DNA of 64,000 nt from Paracoccaceae bacterium (lineage in GTDB: Bacteria > Pseudomonadota > Alphaproteobacteria > Rhodobacterales > Rhodobacteraceae): contig JAFMHK010000017.1 of assembly GCA_017854585.1 (NCBI GenBank), positions 1 through 64,000 of the forward strand. Reading direction: 5' to 3'. This document shows positions 46,993 to 55,266 of the stretch, piece by piece. Position 1 is the stretch's first letter, and each line of letters begins with the position of its first letter. Position numbers and translations under genes: made by a program. The notes beneath the pieces are model-generated. The model was not told the origin of the DNA. It worked only from the letters and a program-made list of their open reading frames with translations, and did not search any database.

Positions 46993-47541
46993 ATGGAATT
47001 GCCGGTTTTTCTGTTAGTTTTTCTTGTCTGCATCGCCGTTTTGCTCAAGGTTTCGGGACCATCAAGAAAGCGCAAGAACAAGGAACGCTCGAAATCAGTC
47101 GCAACTGGCTCAGACGCCAAAGTGGTTGCGACGCCGCTTTTGAACGCCTCAGAGCGGAAGATTTTCGCTGCCTTGTCTGGCCTGATCGCGGAGAGCCAAG
47201 GCGGGTTTCGGCTTTTTGCCCAAGTTGCGATCGGCGAAGTCCTTAAGATTGAGCGCGCCGGTATCTCGGCCAGCGAATGGACCACATTTTTTAATCAGAT
47301 CAATGGCAAACGCGTTGATTTCCTTGTTGTCGACGACGCGTGGGCACCTGTGGCCGCAATCGAGTATCAAGGCCGTGGTCACTACCGCGGGGACGCCGAA
47401 AAGCGCGACGCGATCAAGCGTGAGGCGTGCCGCAAGGCTGGCATTCCCTTTATCGAGATCCCCGCTGACGGCCTGACGCCGTCCCAGGTTGCCGCGTTGA
47501 AGCACCTTCTGGGTGTGCCAGCACAGGTCGCGGCCGAGTAG
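46993..47541 (+). CDS. DUF2726 domain-containing membrane-anchored protein
   Basis: A 182-residue protein with one N-terminal membrane helix (LPVFLLVFLVCIAVLLKV), a basic linker and a DUF2726 domain from about residue 48. The domain shows LNASERKIFAALSGL, LFAQVAIGEVLKI, KRVDFLVVDDAWAPVAAIEYQGRGHY and KREACRKAGIPFIEIP. The D-x(n)-E-Y-Q-G pattern recalls nuclease-like (PD-D/ExK) folds, but this is an inference. Function unknown. A GGGGG stretch nine bases upstream may be the ribosome site. Confidence 0.8.
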   Translation: MELPVFLLVFLVCIAVLLKVSGPSRKRKNKERSKSVATGSDAKVVATPLLNASERKIFAALSGLIAESQGGFRLFAQVAIGEVLKIERAGISASEWTTFFNQINGKRVDFLVVDDAWAPVAAIEYQGRGHYRGDAEKRDAIKREACRKAGIPFIEIPADGLTPSQVAALKHLLGVPAQVAAE

Positions 47542-47764
47542 TCCACAAGCTCAATATCTTGTGGGTATCACAAAGATTATGTGCGCTCCCCCCTAACAGT
47601 CGCAAAAATATGTCTTTACAGGTGAGCCGTCTCGCATCACCATATTTGGTGTGGACCACTAGATGAATGGGTTGCACGCGAAAGACACCCAGCTTCTTGT
47701 GGGCGTCATGGTTGGATAAACCAGGCCCCGCGCGAGGCTGCCAACGACAAAAGAGGCCTGGGCA

Positions 47765-48268
47765 ATGTCGCTATCCGAACAGTACATGGACATCGAAGAT
47801 CTCCACCCGATCGACATCGTCGAGACGCTGGCGACCCATCATGAATGGGATTTCGACCGCGTTGCCGATGATCAGATCGCGATGGCAATCGAGGGGCAAT
47901 GGCGCACCTATTCCGTCACGCTGGCCTGGTCGGCCTATGACGAAACGTTGCGGATGATCTGCACCTTTGACATGGAGCCACCCGAAGACAGTCTGCCAAA
48001 ACTGTATGAAATCCTGAACTTGACCAATGATCGGTGCTGGGCGGGCGCGTTCAGCTATTGGCACCCGCAGCGCCTGATGGTCTATCGCTATGGCCTTGTC
48101 CTTGCAGGTGAACAGCTTGCCAGCGCAGACCAGATTGCCTGCATGGTGGACACCGCCGTGCTGGCCTCCGAGCGCTATTTCCCGGCCTTCCAGCTTGCCT
48201 GCTGGGGTGATCAGACGCCTGAGCAGGCGATGCAGGTGGCCATTGCCGAAAGCTTTGGCCGCGCCTAA
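47765..48268 (+). CDS. YbjN domain-containing protein
   Basis: A 167-residue cytoplasmic protein of the YbjN family. The N-terminal HPIDIVETLATHHEWDFDR, the middle LRMICTFDMEPPEDSLPKLYEILN, and the C-terminal ADQIACMVDTAVLASERYFPAFQ fit the family, which has a fold like that of type III secretion chaperones. The function is unknown. It lies 29 bp before proC, a pairing typical of this group. Confidence 0.85.
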   Translation: MSLSEQYMDIEDLHPIDIVETLATHHEWDFDRVADDQIAMAIEGQWRTYSVTLAWSAYDETLRMICTFDMEPPEDSLPKLYEILNLTNDRCWAGAFSYWHPQRLMVYRYGLVLAGEQLASADQIACMVDTAVLASERYFPAFQLACWGDQTPEQAMQVAIAESFGRA

Positions 48269-48297
48269 TCTGGGCACCCTGACCAAACGGGGGTTCC

Positions 48298-49110
48298 ATG
48301 AGTTTCGATGACATAAGCCGCCGTGGCCTTGTGATGCTTGGCTGCGGCAAGATGGGCGGCGCGATGCTGCGTGGCTGGCTGAAACGTGGTCTGCCGCCAA
48401 GTTCGGTGCATGTGATCGACCCCTACGCGGCTGCGTCTCTGGCCGATCTGGGAGTACATGTTAACGGACCCTTGCCCGCCGACCCCGCAGTGGCGCTTGT
48501 TGCCGTCAAACCCCAGATGATGGCCGAGGCATTGCCGCAACTGAAACCGCTTGGCGGTGGCAAGACGCTGATCATTTCGGTCGCGGCGGGAACGCCGATT
48601 GCGTATTTCGAGGCCACTTTGGGTGAAGGCACGCGCATTATCCGCGCCATGCCAAACACCCCTGCCGCTGTTGGCAAGGGCATTACCGCCATCATCGGCA
48701 ATGATGTCGCAAAGGTGCAGGATGTCGAATTGGCCGACAGTCTGCTGCAGGCGATCGGGCAGGTCGTGCGGTTGGAAAACGAAGATCAGATCGATGCGGT
48801 GACGGGGGTGTCGGGCTCTGGCCCCGCGTATGTGTTCTATATGATTGACGCTTTGGCGGCGGCTGGCAGGGCCGAAGGGTTGCCCGACGGCATGGCGATG
48901 CAATTGGCGAAGGCCACGGTCGCGGGTGCTGGTGCGCTTGCCGAGGATGCACCGGAGACCCCTGAACAGTTGCGCATCAACGTGACTTCCCCCAACGGGA
49001 CGACGCAAGCCGGCCTTGAGAAATTGATGGACCCTGACAGCGGGTTGATGCCCCTGATGCGCCGCACGGTGGCCGCCGCCGCCGCGCGGTCGCGCGAGTT
49101 GAAAGGCTGA
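48298..49110 (+). CDS. proC: Pyrroline-5-carboxylate reductase
   Basis: Last step of proline synthesis, reducing pyrroline-5-carboxylate with NAD(P)H. The 270 residues show the Rossmann motif VMLGCGKMGGAMLRG (12-26), VAVKPQMM, RAMPNTPAAVGKGIT, and the signature in VSGSGPAYVFYMIDAL and NVTSPNGTTQAGL. It follows ybjN and is followed by csaA, 7 bp away. Confidence 0.96.
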   Translation: MSFDDISRRGLVMLGCGKMGGAMLRGWLKRGLPPSSVHVIDPYAAASLADLGVHVNGPLPADPAVALVAVKPQMMAEALPQLKPLGGGKTLIISVAAGTPIAYFEATLGEGTRIIRAMPNTPAAVGKGITAIIGNDVAKVQDVELADSLLQAIGQVVRLENEDQIDAVTGVSGSGPAYVFYMIDALAAAGRAEGLPDGMAMQLAKATVAGAGALAEDAPETPEQLRINVTSPNGTTQAGLEKLMDPDSGLMPLMRRTVAAAAARSRELKG

Positions 49111-49116
49111 TACCCC

Positions 49117-49449
49117 GTGATCTTGTTCGATGATTTCATCAAGGTTGACATACGCGCCGGCACCATCACCCGAGCCGAAGTTTTTCCCGAGGCGCGTAAG
49201 CCAGCCTTCAAGCTGTGGATCGATTTCGGGCCTGAGATTGGCGAAAAACGTTCCTCGGCGCAGATTACCGACCATTATCAGGTTGAAACATTGGTCGGAC
49301 GTCAGGTGATCGCCGTGGTCAACTTTCCACCGCGCCAGATCGGGCCGGTCATGTCCGAGGTGTTGGTGCTTGGAGCCAGTGATCCGCAAGGTGGTATCGT
49401 GCTGCTTGCCCCTGATCAACCGGTCGAAAACGGCCAGAGGATACATTGA
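49117..49449 (+). CDS. csaA: CsaA-like tRNA-binding protein
   Basis: A 110-residue protein made of one EMAP/tRNA-binding OB fold. The motif FIKVDIRAGTITRAE is at 7-21, later QVIAVVNFPPRQIGP and MSEVLVLGA. CsaA has been described as an export-linked chaperone and as a tRNA-binding protein. It starts at GTG (49117) 7 bp after proC, and its stop overlaps the next gene's ATG as TGATG. Confidence 0.9.
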   Translation: MILFDDFIKVDIRAGTITRAEVFPEARKPAFKLWIDFGPEIGEKRSSAQITDHYQVETLVGRQVIAVVNFPPRQIGPVMSEVLVLGASDPQGGIVLLAPDQPVENGQRIH

Positions 49450-50396
49450 TGAAGCTGATGATTTCCCGCCGACTACCCGAGTCCGTGATGGCCGAGGCAG
49501 CCGCCCGGTTCGACCTGACCGACCGTGCCGGTGACGGCCCGATGAGCCATGATGAATGCGTGGCTGCACTCCGCGATTACGATGCGGTTATCCCCACCTT
49601 GGGCGATGCATTTCGGGCGGCTGCCTTTGCTGCCGTGCCCGCGCCACGCTGCAAGCTGCTGGCCAATTTCGGCGTTGGTTACAACCACATCGACGCGCGC
49701 GCGGCGGCAGGGGCTGGCGTGGCGGTGACGAACACACCGGGGGCTGTCACGGATGCCACCGCTGATATCGCGCTGACCCTGATCTTGATGACTGCCCGCC
49801 GCGCTGGTGAAGGCGAACGACTGGTGCGGGCGGGTGACTGGCACGGCTGGCACCCGACGCAGATGCTGGGCATGCATGTCACGGGCAAGACCGTGGCAAT
49901 CATCGGGATGGGACGTATCGGGCAAGCGATTGCGCGGCGGTGCCATTTTGGTTTTGGATGTCGGATTGTCCACGTCAGCCGATCGCCCAAAACGTTGGAT
50001 TTCCCGGCCGAAGCGATGACCTTGGAGGCGGCTCTGGGGGCGGCTGACGTCGTTGTGCTTGCCGTGCCGGCCACCGCGGAAACCCACCATCTGATGAAGG
50101 CTGAGACGCTGGCCGCAATGCAGGCCCACGCCATTTTGGTGAATATCGCGCGGGGCGATGTCGTGGATGAGGCCGCCTTGATCAGCGCGCTCAAGTCCGG
50201 GACCATCGCAGCCGCGGGTCTGGACGTTTACGAATTCGAACCTCAGGTGCCCGATGCGTTGAAGATGATGGAGAACGTCACGCTGCTTCCGCATTTGGGT
50301 ACTGCGGCCTTGGAGGTGCGGAAGGCCATGGGGCGGATGGCATTGGCCAATGTTATTGCCATGGCCGATGGTGCGCCGCTGCCGAACCCGGTCTAG
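49449..50396 (+). CDS. D-2-hydroxyacid dehydrogenase (glyoxylate/hydroxypyruvate reductase-like)
   Basis: A 315-residue D-isomer-specific 2-hydroxyacid dehydrogenase. It has LLANFGVGYNHID, the NAD motif KTVAIIGMGRIGQAIARR, the catalytic Arg in VNIARGDVVDEAAL, Glu in YEFEPQVPDAL and His in LLPHLGTAALE. It resembles GyaR-type glyoxylate reductases and D-glycerate dehydrogenases. The ATG overlaps the csaA stop by one base; a TTG immediately before it is an alternative start. Confidence 0.9.
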   Translation: MKLMISRRLPESVMAEAAARFDLTDRAGDGPMSHDECVAALRDYDAVIPTLGDAFRAAAFAAVPAPRCKLLANFGVGYNHIDARAAAGAGVAVTNTPGAVTDATADIALTLILMTARRAGEGERLVRAGDWHGWHPTQMLGMHVTGKTVAIIGMGRIGQAIARRCHFGFGCRIVHVSRSPKTLDFPAEAMTLEAALGAADVVVLAVPATAETHHLMKAETLAAMQAHAILVNIARGDVVDEAALISALKSGTIAAAGLDVYEFEPQVPDALKMMENVTLLPHLGTAALEVRKAMGRMALANVIAMADGAPLPNPV

Positions 50397-50531
50397 CCCA
50401 TCTGAAGCGCCTGAAGATTAGTCTCGGCAGGTGGGCTGCCGGGCACGAACCGCTGCAAGGTTCTCAATCAGTTTCAACGCGCGCATCGGCCGCCTCTGTT
50501 CCTGCTGGCGAAGTGGCGGCCTTAGGCGTTT

Positions 50532-51113
50532 TCAGGTTGCATTGGTTGCGGCGCGCCAGTGGCGTCGGCACAACGAGACGTAGCGGTCATTTCCACCGAC
50601 TTCGATCTGGTCGCCTTCGGTTACGGCTTTGCCGTCCGAACCGACGCGGATCACCATGGTGGCTTTCTTTCCGCAGTGACAGATTGTGCGGACCTCCCGC
50701 ATTTCGTCCGCCAGTGCCAAGAGCGCTGCGGAGCCGGGGAACAGCTCGCCACGAAAATCGACGCGCAGGCCGTAGCACATGATTGGGACGTCCAGATCAT
50801 CCACGGCGCGGGCCAGTTGCCAGACCTGATCGCGGGTCATCCATTGCGCTTCATCGATCATCACGCAGGCACAGGGGCCCTTTTTCAGCCGCGCTTCGAT
50901 CTTGGCATAGAGATCATCGGTCTGAATATAGGTGTCGGCCTTGGCGCTGATGCCGATGCGGCTTCCGATCTGGCCGTCGCCCGCACGGTTATCGAAGTTC
51001 GCGGTAAGCAGGTATGTCTGCATCCCGCGTTCGATGTAGTTGTAGGACGCTTGCAGCAGCAGGGTGGATTTGCCCGCGTTCATGGTGGAGAAATGAAAGT
51101 AGAGTTTGGCCAT
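50532..51113 (-). CDS. tdk: Thymidine kinase
   Basis: Phosphorylates thymidine in pyrimidine salvage. The 193 residues are the type II (TK1-like) form: P-loop FHFSTMNAGKSTLLLQ (7-22), the Walker-B-like VMIDEAQWMT, the lasso loop, and zinc cysteines in CHCGKKA and LCRRHW. It is divergent from the small HTH-like gene, with 306 bp between them. Confidence 0.95.
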   Translation of the reverse strand: MAKLYFHFSTMNAGKSTLLLQASYNYIERGMQTYLLTANFDNRAGDGQIGSRIGISAKADTYIQTDDLYAKIEARLKKGPCACVMIDEAQWMTRDQVWQLARAVDDLDVPIMCYGLRVDFRGELFPGSAALLALADEMREVRTICHCGKKATMVIRVGSDGKAVTEGDQIEVGGNDRYVSLCRRHWRAATNAT

Positions 51114-51419
51114 GCAAGAGCTTTGCCAAAAGCTGACACCGCCCGCAAGACGGGCGGTCCTTGATACGGGTCACGTTGAGCGTGACGCGACGCCGCGCCG
51201 GCGGGTGTGCGACTGACAGCGCACCGGACCTGTCGCTTTCAGCGCAAGCGTCAGTGGTCTGGAGTGACGACCACGCGACAGTCCGGTCATACGCAACCGA
51301 CACAAAGCCGGGAACACGCTACGCATTCCCGCGCCCCCCTCGGGAACAGTCACAGTAAATCAGGGGAACTGATTGACGATCTTGGGAAAAGCCGGTTTTC
51401 TTTCCCCAATCTGGCGGGG
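51114..51419. other. Intergenic region between tdk and the HTH-like gene
   Basis: 306 bp with no supportable gene. It must hold two divergent promoters. Near the right end is the inverted repeat AATCAGGGGAACTGATT (51358-51374) with 6-bp arms, and after it GAAAAGCCGGTTTTC (51386-51400) inside a larger GGGAAA...TTTCCC arrangement. Both look like operator candidates for the gene at 51420. Confidence 0.55.
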
Positions 51420-51887
51420 ATGAAGATGACCGATCGTGTTGGCAGTTACCTGAAGAAACATACCGAAGCTTTGATCAAGGACGTTGGCTTTGCCGCCGCT
51501 TGCGAACTGACGGGTAAATCAAAGGCGACCTTGGGCCGCTATTTCTCGGACGCGTCCGAACACACAGACAGGTTCATGCCGATCGATGCGGTCGTTGCTT
51601 TGGAGGAGGCCGCAAGTTTCCCGCATGTGACCACGGCACTGGCAGAGTTGAAGGGAATTACCCTGACCCATGACGAGCCGCGCAACACGCGGCGTAATGG
51701 CGGCGTCAACGCTGATGTTGTCGCCCTGAGCCAGCGGTTCGCGATCCTGATGGGAGAATACCATCTGTCGATCGAGGATGGCGTGATCTCCATCAATGAG
51801 GCGAAACGGTTGTTACGGGAAACACTGGAGATCCAGCGGGTATTGGTTGAGATGAAGTTGCACCTTGAGGATGAGGCAGCAACCTGA
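51420..51887 (+). CDS. Small HTH-like protein, possibly a CII-type regulator
   Basis: A 155-residue protein. The N-terminal part has a helix-turn-helix-like stretch (ALIKDVGFAAACELTGKSKATLGRYF), followed by FMPIDAVVALEEAASFPHVTTALAEL. That second stretch resembles the second half of phage CII-type regulators, where a residue pair defines a category such as a donor or state. The C-terminal third is a long charged helix (SINEAKRLLRETLEIQRVLVEMKLHLE), which may oligomerise. I do not recognise a named family. Two ATGs two codons apart are possible. It lies alone between tdk and the KAS III gene. Confidence 0.6.
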   Translation: MKMTDRVGSYLKKHTEALIKDVGFAAACELTGKSKATLGRYFSDASEHTDRFMPIDAVVALEEAASFPHVTTALAELKGITLTHDEPRNTRRNGGVNADVVALSQRFAILMGEYHLSIEDGVISINEAKRLLRETLEIQRVLVEMKLHLEDEAAT

Positions 51888-51895
51888 AGATCGGG

Positions 51896-53017
51896 TTAAG
51901 ATCGTTCCACAATCACCGACCCCACCGAATACCCAGCCCCAAACGAACAGATCAGGCCGGTATCACCTGACTTCAAGTCATTGGAATACTTCGCAAACGC
52001 GATGATGCTGCCAGCCGAAGACGTGTTGGCATAGTCTTGCAGAATATTCGGTTGTTCATGGGCGGCGGGGGGGCGGCCGAGGGTTTTCTTGCCGATATAG
52101 TCGTTCATCGTCTTGTTCGCCTGATGAAGCCAGAGGCGTTTCAGGGTGTCGGGGCTGATCGCTTCGGCCTCCAGATGGGCGGCGATATGCTGGGACACCA
52201 GCGGCAGGACCTCCTTGAACACCTTGCGGCCGTTTTGCATGAACTGCATGTCGCGGCGATCATCCATCTGGCCGTGGCGGGTGCGCCGCAAAAAGCCGTT
52301 ATTGTTGCGGATGTTGTTGGAGAACTGCGTTGCGCAACGCGTGGATTTAATGAGGAAATGCGGGCCTTTGGCATCTTGCGCGCGCTCGATCAGCAGGGCG
52401 GTGCAGACGTCGCCGAAGATGAAATGGCAGTCGCGGTCGCGCCATTCGAGATGGGCGGAACAGATCTCGGGGTTGACGACCAAGGCGCTGTTTATGCTGC
52501 CCGATCTGATCATGTCGGCGGCCACCTGAATGCCGAAGGTTGCGGATGAGCAGGCGACGTTCATATCGAAGGCAAAGCCTTGAATTTCCAGAAGGTTCTG
52601 GATCTCGATCGCAATCGCGGGGTAGGCGCGTTCATGGTTGGAGGCCGCACAGATGACCGCATCGACATCGGCCCCGGTTTTTCCCGCCATTTCAAAGGCT
52701 TGGGTGCAGGCGTCGATCGCCATTTCGGCCATTTGGGAGGGTTCTTCATCGGATCGTTCTCGCAGCCATGGGTGCATCACGGCGGGGTCAAGAATGCCTG
52801 ACTTATCCAGCACATAGCGTTGTTCGATGCCGGATGCGGCATGGATGAACTCGGCCGAGGAGTGGGCCTTGGCTTCGACCCGGCCCGCCGCGATTTCACC
52901 AGCGTTTTCAGCATTGTAGCGGTCAACATAGGCGTTGAAGGCGACGACGAGTTCATCGTTGGTGATGACCTGAGAGGGGGTGAAAACCCCCGTTCCTGTG
53001 ATGGCTGGCTGCTGCAT
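51896..53017 (-). CDS. Beta-ketoacyl-ACP synthase III-like enzyme
   Basis: A 373-residue thiolase-fold enzyme with an intact KAS III triad: Cys156 in DMNVACSSATFGI, His298 in LWLHQANKTM and Asn331 in DYANTSSAGS. It is about 50 residues longer than FabH, mainly by an N-terminal extra stretch and an insert near residues 235-262 rich in Asn and Arg. It is not beside plsX, fabD or acpP, so it may start a special fatty acid or ketide rather than serve bulk synthesis. Convergent with the HTH-like gene, and divergent from the BrnA-like gene across phased repeats. Confidence 0.85.
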   Translation of the reverse strand: MQQPAITGTGVFTPSQVITNDELVVAFNAYVDRYNAENAGEIAAGRVEAKAHSSAEFIHAASGIEQRYVLDKSGILDPAVMHPWLRERSDEEPSQMAEMAIDACTQAFEMAGKTGADVDAVICAASNHERAYPAIAIEIQNLLEIQGFAFDMNVACSSATFGIQVAADMIRSGSINSALVVNPEICSAHLEWRDRDCHFIFGDVCTALLIERAQDAKGPHFLIKSTRCATQFSNNIRNNNGFLRRTRHGQMDDRRDMQFMQNGRKVFKEVLPLVSQHIAAHLEAEAISPDTLKRLWLHQANKTMNDYIGKKTLGRPPAAHEQPNILQDYANTSSAGSIIAFAKYSNDLKSGDTGLICSFGAGYSVGSVIVERS

Positions 53018-53070
53018 TTTCGTTCCCCCCGCGCGGGTCCAGATGGGGCGTTTTCGGGGCCAAGGTCAAG

Positions 53071-53124
53071 ATGCACACCCGATGCACATCTGATGCACAG
53101 CCCATGCATATGCCCGCCATGCAC
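53071..53124. repeat. Phased ATGCAC direct repeats in a divergent promoter region
   Basis: ATGCACA starts at 53071, 53082 and 53093, and ATGCATA at 53104, exactly 11 bp apart, with a fifth ATGCAC at 53119 (15 bp further). The repeats lie 54 bp from the KAS III start and end 58 bp before the BrnA-like start. They are on one face of the helix, as expected of a tandem protein-binding site. Confidence 0.7.
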
Positions 53125-53181
53125 CCAATTTTAGGAAATTTGTGCCAGATTGCCTCCACCCCAAGGCCAAGGATCACGCAG

Positions 53182-53580
53182 ATGGACCCGACAGACGACA
53201 AACCGCTGAGCCGCACCGAACGCGCCAACCACTATTACATGGCCGACGCGATGAGCCGGTTCGAATGGGACATGCACAACAAGATTGCCACCCACGGGCG
53301 CATCCCGAACGAATGGCACGAGATCGGCACGCGCCGGGACAGCGCCAAGACGCGGATCACGCTGAGCGTGGATGCGGACGTGGTGAAATGGTTCAAATCG
53401 ATGGGCCCGCGATACCAGCCGCGCATGAACGACGTGCTGCGCAGTTTCATGCACGCGAAACTGATGGGTCTGCTGCGCGGCGACGAGACGATCGACGCCT
53501 ATCGCGAGGCCCCGGGCCGGGACATGGCGCGCCCGGAATGGGGCGACGTGGAAACCCAGCTTGCGCGGCTACGGCGGTAG
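53182..53580 (+). CDS. BrnA-like (DUF4415) ribbon-helix-helix protein
   Basis: A 132-residue protein whose middle matches the BrnA antitoxin/DUF4415 domain: KTRITLSVDADVVKWFKSMG, PRYQPRMNDVLRSFM. This is the beta strand and two helices of a ribbon-helix-helix DNA-binding fold. The N terminus (NHYYMADAMSRFEWDM) is extra. No BrnT-like toxin is encoded next to it. It may repress itself and the divergent KAS III gene through the phased repeats just upstream. AAGGATC precedes the ATG. Confidence 0.75.
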   Translation: MDPTDDKPLSRTERANHYYMADAMSRFEWDMHNKIATHGRIPNEWHEIGTRRDSAKTRITLSVDADVVKWFKSMGPRYQPRMNDVLRSFMHAKLMGLLRGDETIDAYREAPGRDMARPEWGDVETQLARLRR

Positions 53581-53872
53581 GGGGCAGGTGGGGGGCAGGC
53601 TTGGCGACGGGGAGGGCCGGGGGGGTGCCATTCCTGTCGTTTATCATGATCCCCGATCACTTCGGCGCAAGCGTCATGCAGGGCCGAGAATGGAAGTTCG
53701 CTGCAGGCGGCCACATAAAAAAACCGACATTCAAGCGCACCTGAAACCTCATCCATTTTTGCACCGCCGCTTGACCGAAGAGAGTCCTTCGTTGCCTGAG
53801 TTGTGCCGAAAAGGCTTCACAAATACCGTGTTTCCACGACCGTCCGGCCAACCTTTTGGTCTGGGTGACTTG

Positions 53873-54382
53873 CTACAGGCCGCCGAGGAAATCATCCAAT
53901 TTTGACACTGCGACTCCGTTGTGGCGGAGGATGTTGAACGCAGTTGTGTGGTGGAAATAGATATTCGGAAGCGTAAATCCGAGGAAATACTCAACGCCGC
54001 TCAACGTGGCTGTTTCATTACCCATCGGGAACGTGATCTCACGGTCGTGGCCAGCGTCCACCGAGGCCGGATCGACGCTTTGTATGAAGGCGACAGTGGC
54101 GGCGATCCGGGCTTTCATTTCCACTGCGGTTCCCACGGCATCGGGGATTTCGGGAATTGAGAGGCCAGCCAGCCGGGCCGTACCGCGAAACGCATGATTT
54201 GTCGTCGCCTTCAATTGCTCGGAAAAATTCCACATCTCTGGATTCAACCGTGCCGTGAACAGGATTTCGGGAGAAAACTTCCTTGTTTCAGCATCGGCCA
54301 CGGCCTTATCGATCATGTTCACTTGCCCAGAGAGCAGTTTGACATAGACGGGTACAGACGCCTGATAGATGGAAAATGACAT
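53873..54382 (-). CDS. DUF1993 domain-containing protein
   Basis: A 169-residue protein of DUF1993, a DinB-like four-helix family. The opening SFSIYQASVPVYVKLLSGQ, ILFTARLNPEMWNFSEQLK, and the closing TLPNIYFHHTTAFNILRHNG are diagnostic. DinB-like proteins often bind a metal through histidines, and the paired histidines in YFHHTTAF fit, but the activity is unknown. The bases around it are less GC-rich than the window average. A 292-bp non-coding stretch lies before the gene to its left. Confidence 0.88.
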   Translation of the reverse strand: MSFSIYQASVPVYVKLLSGQVNMIDKAVADAETRKFSPEILFTARLNPEMWNFSEQLKATTNHAFRGTARLAGLSIPEIPDAVGTAVEMKARIAATVAFIQSVDPASVDAGHDREITFPMGNETATLSGVEYFLGFTLPNIYFHHTTAFNILRHNGVAVSKLDDFLGGL

Positions 54383-54453
54383 TTGGTTTCCTTAAGATTG
54401 GGTTTGATTATGAGGATCTTGCGGGGATATTCGTGTCTGAGATGGCGCGCCGA

Positions 54454-55266
54454 CTAGGGCGCGCGGCAAACAAACGAAGTCGCCTGCAAGGGCATTATCG
54501 CAGGTCCGCTTCCAAAACGATCATGGTAATGTTCTAGAATAAGATCGACGACGTCCTTTGGGTCGACCCCGCCGCGTTGTCGAATTTCATCAACCATTGG
54601 CGTTCCATGGATCATCGCGTTTGCGAAGGCCGCAGGATCCAGAATTTCTTTGTCAAAATCGATCGTCTCGTGTTCCACGTTGTGCCAACCGGCAGCGTTC
54701 AGATCACGCGTCACATCTACAGGGTCGCCATATGAAAATGGCGCCTTGTAGAACCCCGGCGGATTATCGGGAAAGAATCGTGCCACAACCTCGTGAGAGA
54801 TTTGCGAATAGGGGTTGGCGGACATCGGACCCCAGGTATTGAAAATATAGTGGCCGTTGGGTTTCAGAACCCGCGCCGCCTCTCGGTATGAAGCAGGCTT
54901 GTCCGGGAAAAACATAACCCCGAACTGACAGACTATCATGTCGAACGCGTCATCAGGGAACGACAGGTTCATCGCATCGGCTTCGGCGAATTCAACATTC
55001 TCGCCCGGCGAAAACTTGCGGCTTGCAAGGTCCAGCATCGGTTGGTTCAGGTCAGTCACAACAAGGTGTGCGTCTGGCGACAAGGCATCTCGGAGCCGCC
55101 GACTTAATATGCCGGTGCCCGCGGCGAGTTCGAGCACATGACGCGGCCCTTGGGCACCCGCGCGTGCCGCCAAGTCGTCAGCATAGTCATGAAAGATATT
55201 CGGCCCCAGTCCCGTGTCATAAAAATCCGGAATTGTTCCAACGAATTGACCATTGATCGTCGTCAT
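54454..55266 (-). CDS. Class I SAM-dependent methyltransferase (UbiE-like)
   Basis: A 270-residue methyltransferase with motif I VLELAAGTGILSRRL (43-57), VVTDLNQPMLDLA (motif II) and FDMIVCQFGVMFFPDKPA, then ARVLKPNGHYIFNTWGP. It resembles UbiE/COQ5-like and small-molecule methyltransferases; the substrate is unknown. GGGAGGCG precedes the start MTTINGQFVG. It is 71 bp upstream of the DUF1993 gene on the same strand, and the two may be cotranscribed. Confidence 0.87.
   Translation of the reverse strand: MTTINGQFVGTIPDFYDTGLGPNIFHDYADDLAARAGAQGPRHVLELAAGTGILSRRLRDALSPDAHLVVTDLNQPMLDLASRKFSPGENVEFAEADAMNLSFPDDAFDMIVCQFGVMFFPDKPASYREAARVLKPNGHYIFNTWGPMSANPYSQISHEVVARFFPDNPPGFYKAPFSYGDPVDVTRDLNAAGWHNVEHETIDFDKEILDPAAFANAMIHGTPMVDEIRQRGGVDPKDVVDLILEHYHDRFGSGPAIMPLQATSFVCRAP

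Noticed and set aside
50488..50521. Inverted repeat GGCCGCC/GGCGGCC after tdk as a terminator
   Set aside because: The loop is 20 nt and no T tract follows on either strand, so the evidence is too weak.
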